A stretch of DNA of 7,256 nt from JBGSKY01 sp041740995. GTDB taxonomy: Bacteria > Planctomycetota > Planctomycetia > Pirellulales > Pirellulaceae. This document shows, piece by piece, positions 1-5,815 of the stretch. The translations under genes were made by a program, and so were the position numbers. The notes below the pieces were generated by a model, which ran no database searches, was not told the DNA's origin, and saw only the letters and a list, made by a program, of their open reading frames with translations. Within the stretch, counting starts at the first letter, position 1, and every line of letters starts with the position of its first letter. The stretch lies in assembly GCA_041740995.1 (NCBI GenBank), contig JBGSKY010000327.1, positions 1 to 7,256 of the forward strand. Reading direction: 5' to 3'.

Positions 1-183
1 CGCATTGAACGCTGAAGAATCGAACGGCCCACGCCATCCCAACATTTCTTCGTGCTGCTTGTGCTTGGGGGCAGCGATGGCGGCGAGGTAATTGGTATAG
101 CCCCATGGCCCGCTGCAATCTTCCGGTGGGCAGGCACGCTCTCCTTTGAGGCACAGCGGGTAACGGAACCAAACCCGATTGAT
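1..183 (-). pseudogene. pRiA4b ORF-3-like protein, 3' fragment
   Basis: The minus strand reads 61 codons without a stop, running off the left edge of the window. The translation carries the C-terminal signature of plasmid pRiA4b ORF-3-like proteins: YPLCLKGERACPPEDC, then GPWGY, then an acidic and His-rich stretch (APKHKQHEEMLGW) and an F-D-x-x-A-F ending. The function of this family is unknown; it is frequent on plasmids and mobile elements. Full-length members have roughly 100 or more residues ahead of this point, including a YDFGDxWxH-type segment. None of that can be seen here. Two in-frame TGA codons (184-189) stand directly upstream, and there is no ATG, GTG or TTG giving a sensible start. 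I therefore read it as the surviving 3' end of a truncated gene; the stop codon lies outside the window. Family assignment is strong, pseudogene status likely. Confidence 0.75.
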
Positions 184-270
184 TCATCATCGTGAGTCTA
201 GCAGAAATGGCCGGTACGAGTGGCCACGGCCACGCACTTGCCCGGTCCACACATCGTTTGCAATCCAACA

Positions 271-792
271 TCAACTCACCGTCAATTGGGTCGCTTTTTT
301 CGCCCGTCGCGTGTTCTTTGCATCGATGGACGGCTCTCCGGTAAGCGGCTCTTGGATTACGAGACGAAATTCTCCGCCCAGCATGTCGGCCTCCGCCAAT
401 GTCGTGACCACGTCGTTGTGAAGTGCCGAGCGAGCCGCAAGCTGACTATGTTCTCATTGGGTTTTAATGTCAGTCAAAACACGTATCACTTCACCGACCG
501 ATCCGTCAGGGCCAGTCATCGTGCACGGCTCTGGCGGCACAAATACTGCAGGGAACTGGGCTATACCATCGGGTGCGTCAATCAAAAACGCTTTGCTCAA
601 TCATTTGTGTACTTCGGTGATCTCCTGGCGCCCACCAACGTGCCGTCACCTGCTCTCACACGGCACAAAGTCGAATGAGCGGAATTTTCAGGGCTCGTTG
701 TGATTGCGACACTCTTCGGTGCAACCACGAGCAGCCCTCCAGAGTTCATTGTCATCTTGGCCGTATCCGGGATCGCCAACGGTGACATTCGC
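271..792 (-). pseudogene. stop-interrupted coding-like remnant, unrecognised
   Basis: One minus-strand frame has protein-like composition over about 520 bases but is broken by TGA codons at 688-690, 646-648, 601-603 and 454-456. It ends at TGA 271-273 and has TAG 793-795 upstream. Readable pieces include ANVTVGDPGYGQDDNELWRA, then AFLIDAPDGIAQFPAVFVPP and GSVGEVIRVLTDIK, then ALHNDVVTTLAEADMLGGEF and a basic tail RRAKKATQLTVS. Codon first positions are purine-rich, as in real genes. The opposite strand is open over much of the same stretch (220-678), but its translation is rich in Arg, His, Cys and Ser, as antisense frames often are. I do not recognise the family. It shares its frame with the fragment at 1-183, but no joining homology is visible. 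It could be chance, so confidence is modest. Confidence 0.35.
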
Positions 793-840
793 CTAGATCG
801 CCTTTACCGATTCCGCTGACATGTTTCCACGTTGAGACTT

Positions 841-878
841 GGGCGATCCGTCGGGGCACATGCTCCGACGGATCGTCC
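841..878. repeat. 17-bp hairpin, terminator-like
   Basis: The left arm GGGCGATCCGTCGG (841-854) pairs with CCGACGGATCGTCC (865-878) with a single G-U pair. The stem continues inward through 855-857 and 862-864 to a four-base loop (858-861), giving 17 pairs. Only short T stretches follow on either strand (TTCT on plus), so it is not a textbook Rho-independent terminator, though it could stop transcription in either direction. It lies between two minus-strand remnants. A protein-binding palindrome is the alternative. Confidence 0.6.
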
Positions 879-920
879 TTCTACAAACTCTGACCGCACG
901 AACCTGCCCCGAAGTTTTAT

Positions 921-1064
921 TTAGCTATCAGCCACAGACTTGATCGCCTCGTCGGCACCGCCGTTCCCATCCACACGAAGAAGTTTGCTGCTCGCGATCA
1001 AACTTCCTGCGAGCCCCTCGTAGACTGATCCGTTATAGGTTTTGCACCGCTTAAAGAAACAACT
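921..1064 (-). pseudogene. C-terminal remnant of an unrecognised gene
   Basis: The minus strand is open for 47 codons from an upstream TAG (1065-1067) to a TAA stop (921-923). The translation is strongly protein-like: SCFFKRCKTYNGSVYEGLAG, then SLIASSKLLRVDGNGG, then ADEAIKSVADS. There is no start codon. Upstream the same frame meets the TAG and then a TAA, so only a 3' end appears to survive. The DGNGGADEA piece superficially resembles a calcium-loop or dockerin-type sequence, but one short loop is not enough to assign a family. The hairpin at 841-878 lies just beyond its stop and could have been its terminator. A longer competing minus-strand frame (998-1213) has a less convincing composition. 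Confidence 0.35.
980..1014. repeat. two interleaved inverted repeats (pseudoknot geometry)
   Basis: GAAGTTTG (980-987) pairs with CAAACTTC (999-1006). GCTCGC (990-995), which lies in the loop of that hairpin, pairs with GCGAGC (1009-1014), which lies outside it. The order A-B-A'-B' allows an H-type pseudoknot, or two mutually exclusive hairpins, in a transcript of either strand. It overlaps the minus-strand remnant at 921-1064. Confidence 0.45.
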
Positions 1065-1102
1065 CTACCGCTCAACAGTTTACTCCGATCGGCAAAATGA
1101 CC

Positions 1103-1125
1103 GCTCCGGTGTCGGCCGCCGGAGC
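1103..1125. repeat. 7-bp inverted repeat
   Basis: GCTCCGG (1103-1109) and CCGGAGC (1119-1125) flank a GC-rich nine-base loop. Nothing nearby shows whether it is functional; no T-run follows. It is one of several stems in the gene-poor stretch upstream of the ATPase gene. Confidence 0.3.
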
Positions 1126-1312
1126 AAGCAGCGCGGAGTGCGGAAACACACAGAGCGTTGGATTGTAGCAGTTTGCCAGAAGTATCAAAAACCGTGTTCG
1201 ACTCAAACGTCATCCCGAGCCTAAGGTCCCGAGAAAGTGTCGAGTAGGTTGCCGAGCGTAATGCAAAGAGTTACGTTTTGTCCGTTAATTCCACGTTCAT
1301 TTTGAGTCAAAT

Positions 1313-2821
1313 ATGCCATTGTCATTTTCAGCAAGCTGCATTCAATTCCAAGACGGAACCGCTGCCGAAATACCATCCAACGCAATCGTTCTTTTCGTCG
1401 GTCCCAACAACAGTGGCAAGTCAACTGCCCTTCGCGAGATCAACAAATTTCTTATCAAGTGGCAACATTCAGAGGGCCAAGTCATACGTGCGGTGACGAG
1501 TGAATCAATTCGGGGTCAGGACGTTACAACTTGGATGAATGAGAATTACCCTGCGCGAAAGCGAGGCAATGGCGACATTGATTGGTTTGTTGGGAAGCAT
1601 TCGGTCTTCGAGCAGGCACTTCTTTCGGCAGTTCGCGAGAACAAGGGCATCAGTAATCGAGACGGCAATCCATTTGTGCGTTGTTCCCATGGTGGTGTCC
1701 AACAGGATGTCTTGAAACAGGATGATCAGTTTGACACAGCGACTGAAGCGCCACGCACGCCACTTCAGAGAATGTTTGTGGACGCCGAGTTTGAAGAGAA
1801 AGTAGCAGCCTCATTCCGAAGAGCATTTGGCCAAAACTTATTCATCAATCGATCTGGTGGCAAGCGAATTCCTCTGCACGTCGGAGAAATGCCCGCATTG
1901 GAGGAGGGAGAACGGTACTACTCGCTAAAATATATAGAAAAATTCCAGCAAATCCCTCGTTTGACAACGCAGGGGCATGGCATGAAGTCCTTTGTCGGTG
2001 CAATTCTAGCTGTTTCAGAGGTTGCACCAGTGATAATTATTGATGAACCAGATTTGTATCTTCACCCGCCACAAGCTCACGAACTTGGTCGATACATTGC
2101 AGCCGAGACTAAGCAAAACAAACAGTTGTTCCTTGCTACCCATAGTCCTTCGTTTCTTCGTGGATTGCTTGAAGGTGATACCGTCAATGATCGGCTTTGT
2201 ATCGTTCGGTTAGAACGAGACGAAAATTTGGGCAAAGCTAGTTTCCTACCGAACGTCGAGTTGACTAAGCTGAAGGATACGCCTCTCCTGCGATATTCAA
2301 ATGCGCTCGATGGCTTGTTCTACAAACACGTCGTAGTCTGCGAAGGTGATGCGGACTGCAGGTTTTTTGCTGCGATTACAAGTGCGTTGGCAAAGTCGCA
2401 GGGTATCCCAGATCCCAATGTATTGTTTGTGCCAACCGGTGGAAAAGACCAGCTGGCACAAGTTGCCAAGCCGCTCAGTGATCTCTCGATTCGAGTGTCT
2501 GTAGTCGCGGACATCGATTTGCTTTCCAACGTAGCTACAGTTGCCAAGATCGCTCGTGCACTTGGCGTTGACTGGGATTCTTTGGAAGGGGCCTGTCAAG
2601 CAGTCCGACAGTACTTTGAAGACATTGACTCTCCAACTAGAACGTCGTCTCAAGTCAGCGAAGATATTCGCAAAATCCTTGACGGGATCATTCACTTAGA
2701 TCACTTCCCAAGTGACTCGAAAAAGGCGATTCGGGCCGCGATGAAGACATCATCTGTGTCTATATGGGACCTCGCAAAGCGTGTTGGCACTAAAATGCTG
2801 AGGGGGAAGTGCGGCAGATAA
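1313..2821 (+). CDS. OLD-family ATPase/TOPRIM endonuclease, frameshifted near 3' end
   Basis: The product is predicted to be an ATP-dependent DNA endonuclease of the OLD (overcoming lysogenization defect) family. The N-terminal ABC-type ATPase has Walker A GPNNSGKS (residues 30-37), a signature-like TTQGHGMKSF (218-227), Walker B VIIIDEPD (240-247) and the switch histidine in ATHSPS (275-280). The TOPRIM domain follows, with the catalytic glutamate in VVCEGDADC (341-349), GGKD (376-379) and the metal-binding ADIDLL (399-404). The ATG at 1313 places Walker A at the usual distance from the N-terminus; no clear Shine-Dalgarno sequence precedes it. The frame ends early at TAA 2819-2821, after an out-of-frame tail KCGR. 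The missing C-terminus lies in the next frame (2802-3041). The shift sits at five G (2802-2806); one base fewer gives about 575 residues. OLD proteins often act in phage defence, alone or with partners. Whether the break is real, phase-variable or a sequencing error cannot be told here. Confidence 0.9.
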   Translation: MPLSFSASCIQFQDGTAAEIPSNAIVLFVGPNNSGKSTALREINKFLIKWQHSEGQVIRAVTSESIRGQDVTTWMNENYPARKRGNGDIDWFVGKHSVFEQALLSAVRENKGISNRDGNPFVRCSHGGVQQDVLKQDDQFDTATEAPRTPLQRMFVDAEFEEKVAASFRRAFGQNLFINRSGGKRIPLHVGEMPALEEGERYYSLKYIEKFQQIPRLTTQGHGMKSFVGAILAVSEVAPVIIIDEPDLYLHPPQAHELGRYIAAETKQNKQLFLATHSPSFLRGLLEGDTVNDRLCIVRLERDENLGKASFLPNVELTKLKDTPLLRYSNALDGLFYKHVVVCEGDADCRFFAAITSALAKSQGIPDPNVLFVPTGGKDQLAQVAKPLSDLSIRVSVVADIDLLSNVATVAKIARALGVDWDSLEGACQAVRQYFEDIDSPTRTSSQVSEDIRKILDGIIHLDHFPSDSKKAIRAAMKTSSVSIWDLAKRVGTKMLRGKCGR

Positions 2822-3041
2822 GGCTGATGATTTAATCAAGTCATTAGAGGCGAAGGGATTGTATATTTTGGAGTCTGGAGAACTTGAGAGCTTTGTTCCG
2901 TCCGAAGCCGGCGCTAAAAGTCACGGGCCAAGTTGGTTTAGTAGAGTGGCGACGAGGGACTTCGCGACTGACCCAGAGTTGCAAAAGGCCAGAGCGTTCG
3001 TCGCGAAGCTCGTCTTTGCGCCTGCATCTATCATTGTGTGA
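2802..3041 (+). pseudogene. displaced C-terminus of the OLD-family nuclease
   Basis: This reading frame is one base ahead of the ATPase frame. It is open from just after a TGA (2799-2801) to TGA 3039-3041. It supplies exactly what the upstream frame lacks: an alpha-helical ADDLIKSLEAKGLYILESG, the GELESF motif and the SHGPSW motif. Both motifs belong to the C-terminal part of the TOPRIM half in OLD-family proteins. The join falls in the AGGGGGAAG tract, where dropping one G reads LRGSAADKADDLIKSLEAKG without interruption. The ATG at 2859 would start in the middle of the domain, so this is not an independent gene. If both frames are used, expression needs a +1 (or -2) ribosomal shift or a corrected template. 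Confidence 0.8.
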
Positions 3042-3093
3042 AGCAGCAGTTTCGTGACCGCCAACGTACATTCCTAAGTTTAGGCCCCAATAG

Positions 3094-3288
3094 ATGCTTG
3101 AATTCAATTGTCGCGAGGACGTGATCAGACTTTTGAAAAGCGAGTTGAGCTATCATCTCGATCAATACGAGGACGTCGATCTTAATTGCATCTACATTTA
3201 TTGGGGTTCAACGTCGTTGCTCGAAGATAGTTTTCTCCCTGTCATCGACACTCTAAATGGACAAGCAGCGTTGTTTCAAGTCGAGTGA
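3094..3288 (+). CDS. small hypothetical protein, 64 aa
   Basis: This acidic protein starts at ATG 3094, 52 bases after the frameshifted nuclease gene and on the same strand. A weak AGG lies about nine bases ahead of the start. It is predicted to be soluble: an amphipathic helix (REDVIRLLKSELSYHLDQYE) and then a strand-like segment (LNCIYIYWG); there is no signal peptide or membrane segment. I do not recognise a family. The same frame stays protein-like beyond its TGA (ELHRKGF, then EVDATLWRNGRKVGE) as far as TGA 3418-3420. Meanwhile a second frame opens at 3231 and carries the next ORF. It may therefore be the 5' part of one gene of about 155 codons broken by mutation, or a genuinely short partner of the nuclease. 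Confidence 0.5.
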   Translation: MLEFNCREDVIRLLKSELSYHLDQYEDVDLNCIYIYWGSTSLLEDSFLPVIDTLNGQAALFQVE

Positions 3289-3566
3289 CTTGGCGAGCTG
3301 CACCGCAAGGGCTTTCGACACGAGGTGGATGCTACTCTCTGGCGGAATGGACGGAAGGTGGGCGAAATCTGCGGATCGAAGTGTGTGGAGATCATTGGAC
3401 ATGGGGACGTAATACAGTGATGGAATCAGATCCACCTGGAGAACTTCTCGAATTTCTCCATTGGTGGTCCGGCAACGTGTTTACATTTTTGAGCTACTAC
3501 TACTTCTCAAAGTTAGGCAACGAACAAGAAAAGAAGCAAATTGATGCCGAAAACCTCTTCGGGTGA
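3285..3566 (+). CDS. small hypothetical protein, 93 aa, overlapping the previous gene
   Basis: It begins at GTG 3285, overlapping the TGA of the preceding ORF as GTGA. This is an arrangement typical of translational coupling. The frame is open from 3231, so the exact start is uncertain. The C-terminal half looks convincingly coding: ESDPPGELLEFLHWWSGN, then an aromatic FTFLSYYYFSKLG, then a charged tail (NEQEKKQIDAENLFG). The N-terminal half, up to about position 3420, is less certain, because the frame of the upstream ORF has equally good or better codon character there. No known domain is recognised. The aromatic cluster is too short for a confident membrane helix. It ends at TGA 3564-3566, just before a nested stem-loop. 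With the upstream ORF it forms either a two-gene pair or one frameshifted gene. Confidence 0.45.
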   Translation: MTWRAAPQGLSTRGGCYSLAEWTEGGRNLRIEVCGDHWTWGRNTVMESDPPGELLEFLHWWSGNVFTFLSYYYFSKLGNEQEKKQIDAENLFG

Positions 3567-3571
3567 TCTTA

Positions 3572-3623
3572 GGCCGAATCTGCATCCGGTTTCATCAACC
3601 TGGGCATGAAACTGACTTCGGCC
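3572..3623. repeat. nested inverted repeats after the nuclease operon
   Basis: An outer stem GGCCGAA (3572-3578) with TTCGGCC (3617-3623) encloses an inner stem GTTTCAT (3589-3595) with ATGAAAC (3606-3612). The two are separated by an asymmetric internal loop. It starts five bases after the stop at 3566 and could cap the operon transcript, although there is no T-run. The inner right arm contains the ATG of the small ORF at 3606, so it could instead mask that start. Confidence 0.45.
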
Positions 3624-3743
3624 ACCGGAGCACTTCAATGCCGACCTTGCATCTACCGCATCCGTGTCAAAGCACCCCTTCGTCCCTTTTTCCGCCAGTA
3701 CAGCCCCTTCGAGTCAGGATTTTACCAGCTCCGTAATCCGTGA
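3606..3743 (+). CDS. possible 45-aa ORF, doubtful
   Basis: An ATG at 3606 opens 45 codons to TGA 3741-3743, giving a basic, aromatic translation (for example RPCIYRIRVKAPLRPFF and QYSPFESGFYQLRNP). The minus strand over the same bases also has protein-like open frames (for instance GTKGCFDTDAVDARSALKCS), so the coding strand cannot be decided. No Shine-Dalgarno sequence is visible and the start lies inside a hairpin. It may be a small real gene, a remnant or chance. Confidence 0.2.
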   Translation: MKLTSATGALQCRPCIYRIRVKAPLRPFFRQYSPFESGFYQLRNP

Positions 3744-4394
3744 TGTATCGCGCATAACCCTTCTTCTACGGTAAGACTATCCAAGGACGACGTACTGATG
3801 ATGCACCTTCGGTAGCGTCGATACCGTCGGTGACTTCGTTCGTCCATTGGAACCTGTCAGAGAATGGCCTCATGAGATCCTCACTTCTGCAACCACTTCT
3901 CTGTAAGAAAACGCCACCGCCGTGATGTGCCACGTGTGTCATCGCTGTAGGTGATGGCTTTATCGTCTTGAACCGTGGGCGAAGCCAGATTGGCTCCGTC
4001 GCCAGTTGGATCAAATCAGGGGAGATTTGTAAATCAATGGGTACCGGGTCGCTTTTGCTTTTGAACTTGCATGCAATACGTCATGCAAACTGCAGGGTAT
4101 CACCGGGTGCAATTGGCGGCTGCAAAGTGATGGGTACATGTTCTTTCTAAGTCCTCATCGACTGCTTCGGGCATCCTTTGGCAGATGACTATCCTGGTTT
4201 GTATCACCGGTTTGTGGCATTTCCGGAGACGAAAATCTGTCGGTTCGGGAGCGTCTAACACAAGGACGCTAACCATGCGCACCGATGCGTAGTGTTGGCT
4301 CCGTTCAAGTGCGGGCTGTGGGAAGTTGGAGTAGTCACGTTGTTTACCAGTCAACGTTGCCCCATTTGGGGTAAAGCGTCGTCGGTGCTCGTCG
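3744..4394. other. gene-poor spacer with possible minus-strand remnants
   Basis: No intact gene is seen. On the minus strand, short protein-like pieces occur in changing frames: PITLQPPIAPGDTLQF and DPVPIDLQISPDLIQLATE (about 4000-4140), then ANLASPTVQDDKAITYSDDT with a TGA near 3896-3898. This would fit a gene decayed by frameshifts and stops, but the pieces are short and belong to no family that I know. The minus-strand frames at 3766-4014 and 4100-4354 are partly made of these pieces and I do not call them genes. Confidence 0.3.
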
Positions 4395-4424
4395 TGTGGT
4401 TTAAATCACACCAGTTAAACCACA
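4395..4424. repeat. 10-bp inverted repeat, related to the 5.4-5.6 kb repeats
   Basis: TGTGGTTTAA (4395-4404) and TTAAACCACA (4415-4424) form a perfect stem around a ten-base loop. The left arm also starts a near-perfect 18-base palindrome with TTTAAA at its centre. The layout matches the hairpin at 5572-5599. The core TTTAA and TTAAA are kept, while GG/CC in the stem here is replaced by CA/TG there, so pairing is preserved. It may be a protein-binding site or a structured RNA element. Confidence 0.5.
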
Positions 4425-5257
4425 TGATGATCGACGTCATGAACTCAAATTGTTGAAAAAACCGCGTTTAACGTGCTGCAGTCATACGAGCTGTTGGATC
4501 AGTGAACTTCGCCTTCCCATCAATTGATTGCAGAAAGCGTGCCCCCCCTGTGTAAAGCGGGGTCGCTCCGCAAGGGATTTGTTCGTTTTGGCTTCCGTTT
4601 ACGTTCCTTTTCAGGCAACTGACTATGTCTAAACACGTCGAAAAGCCAGTTTCTCCCGCGGCTCCAACCAGACTTTTTTTCGATACCTGTCATGCCACCA
4701 AGCCTGTCGAAACAAATCTTTAGCCACAGAGCGAATAGTATCCACTCATTTTCACGCCACCGTGCATGGCTGTTGACCCAACAAAATCCTCCGCATTGTA
4801 ACGCCTTAGTATCGCCCTAAATCTCGGGGCGTGAATCATCATTCGGACCAGAAAACAGTGGGTACGCAAAGGGAGCAGAGGCACATTTACGATTAGATCC
4901 TGAGACTGTGGAGTCGTGTGGTAAGCCAAGTCGCTATGGATAACAGCATTCTGCGACTCGTGTGGGAGCCAGCGGCCTAGCTACTCGGGATCATCTCGCT
5001 CCGCAGTATCGCAGCAAGACCTTGAATGCAGTCGGGAGTGGCACTACTCGACAGTCCGTGAGTAGTCGGATTGTTCGATCGCTACCCTCTTCAGCAACCT
5101 CTACCAAGTCATGTTTCGAGGTGACGCATCCCGTCACCCTCGCATTTCAAATGGAAGGAGATCGACATCTTGCAGCTGATGCCGCACGTTTTAAGTGCAA
5201 GGTTGACCGTAGGCACGTGACCGAGTTTTTGTGCTGATCACTTCGCCGGAATGAACC
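4425..5257. other. gene-poor spacer with ambiguous short frames
   Basis: No gene is supported here. On the plus strand, ATG 4625 to TAG 4721-4723 encodes 32 residues (MSKHVEKPVSPAAPTRLFFD and onward). On the minus strand, the frame between TGA 4690-4692 and TAA 4468-4470 is open for 73 codons with a plausible composition (GAAGETGFSTCLDIVSCL, IPCGATPLYTGG) but has no start codon. A seven-C run (4542-4548) and a small stem GCGGGG/CTCCGC lie in front of the plus ORF. From 4730 to 5257 I see only unconvincing frames, including 4720-4929 minus and 4962-5237 plus. Confidence 0.3.
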
Positions 5258-5455
5258 TTGTCTATCGATGGTTTTGATCTCGAAGACATCGTGTCCTGGG
5301 TTGCTATTCACCGGGGTCGAGTATGTCGATATGAAGCGGCAAGCAGCAGAAATTCCCTTAAAGCACTACTTCCTGTTATGGAAAGATCGGAACCTTTAGT
5401 GCAATTAGATCGCGTAGCCGATCCCGACCGCAGCCCCCCGCTGTCATTTAACTGA
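5258..5455 (+). CDS. possible 65-aa ORF, doubtful
   Basis: A TTG-initiated frame runs to TGA 5453-5455, giving SIDGFDLEDIVSWVAIHRG, then a charged middle and a Pro-rich end (PDRSPPLSFN). There is no ribosome binding site and no recognised domain. An overlapping frame (ATG 5268) is also open for 43 codons, which weakens the case. Its stop lies inside the first copy of the 59-bp repeat. It may be a remnant or chance. Confidence 0.2.
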   Translation: MSIDGFDLEDIVSWVAIHRGRVCRYEAASSRNSLKALLPVMERSEPLVQLDRVADPDRSPPLSFN

Positions 5456-5501
5456 TTTGAGCAGAATGACACAGAGCTATTCCAGCAGCACCCAAAAAGG
5501 G
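5443..5501. repeat. 59-bp structured repeat, copy 1
   Basis: This aligns without gaps to 5572-5630; by hand count 46 of 59 bases match. It begins GTCATTTAACTGA. It has a partly decayed first stem (TGTCATT with AATGACA, 5442-5448 and 5465-5471) and ends with a CCC/GGG mini-stem over an A-rich loop. The copies sit 129 bases apart start to start. The element may be a binding site array, an RNA element or a spreading intergenic repeat. Confidence 0.6.
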
Positions 5502-5571
5502 GCCAGCAGTTGAACGAGCAGATCGCACAAATGTGGACATATATTCACATGCTGCGTGAATAAAACGCTGA

Positions 5572-5630
5572 GTCATTTAACTGACGTGAGTTAAATGACA
5601 TAGAGGTATTTGAACAGTACCCTAAACGGG
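5572..5630. repeat. 59-bp structured repeat, copy 2
   Basis: In this copy the first stem is perfect: GTCATTTAACT (5572-5582) with AGTTAAATGAC (5589-5599) around a six-base loop. The second is ACCC (5619-5622) with GGGT (5628-5631). The matching copy at 5443-5501 keeps the same spacing between the two stems, which suggests that the whole unit, rather than one palindrome, is conserved. Confidence 0.6.
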
Positions 5631-5815
5631 TGACAAAAACCACGTTGCCGAGACCCTCAAAAACACGGGGCTTTTGGGTCAAAGAACTATATCTTTGTTC
5701 ACGTGATTTTCCGTAAGCTCTTGCAGTGTCGTGGGTTACAGCAAAATCGCATATAGCATAAAACTTTATGCTATTAACTACTATCGTAGCTCTCTATCGA
5801 GAGAGTACGCTGACG
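5631..5815. other. spacer with palindromes, no gene seen
   Basis: AT-rich stretches and several stems are present but no gene is supported. The best stem is a 10-bp inverted repeat, ATAGCATAAA (5753-5762) with TTTATGCTAT (5765-5774), with only two bases between the arms. A 5-bp stem CTCTC/GAGAG follows at 5790-5803. Their closeness and AT-richness suit operator or promoter DNA better than a terminator. They lie downstream of the minus-strand ORF ending at 5816. Confidence 0.45.

Noticed and set aside
220..678. Plus-strand open frame of 152 codons
   Set aside because: The translation is rich in Arg, His, Cys and Ser and lies codon-for-codon opposite a more protein-like minus-strand frame; there is no ribosome binding site.
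597..788. Minus-strand 63-codon frame
   Set aside because: It overlaps the better coding-like frame of the 271-792 remnant, and its composition shows no recognisable domain.
184..792. Genetic code in which TGA is a sense codon
   Set aside because: The confident genes use TGG for Trp and end normally, and the TGA-rich frame lacks any known homology; decay or chance is simpler.
998..1213. Minus-strand 71-codon frame
   Set aside because: The neighbouring frame gives a clearer protein end at 921-1064, and this one has Ser/Arg-rich, domain-free content.
2297..2695. Minus-strand 132-codon frame
   Set aside because: It lies wholly opposite the TOPRIM-coding part of the nuclease gene; it is a shadow frame.
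541..4120. Shared ACTGCAGGG and GGGTGC words at about 546-576 and 4088-4110
   Set aside because: Matches of this length are expected by chance in a window of this size, and the similarity does not extend.
3514..5600. Integron attC-like core sites (GTTAGGC near 3516, GTTAAAC near 4414, GTTAAAT near 5590)
   Set aside because: The paired sites lack the spacing and inner L boxes of attC, the first lies within an ORF without a partner, and there is no integrase gene.
5442..5631. CRISPR array
   Set aside because: There are only two degenerate copies of 59 bp, too long and too divergent for CRISPR repeats, and no cas genes.
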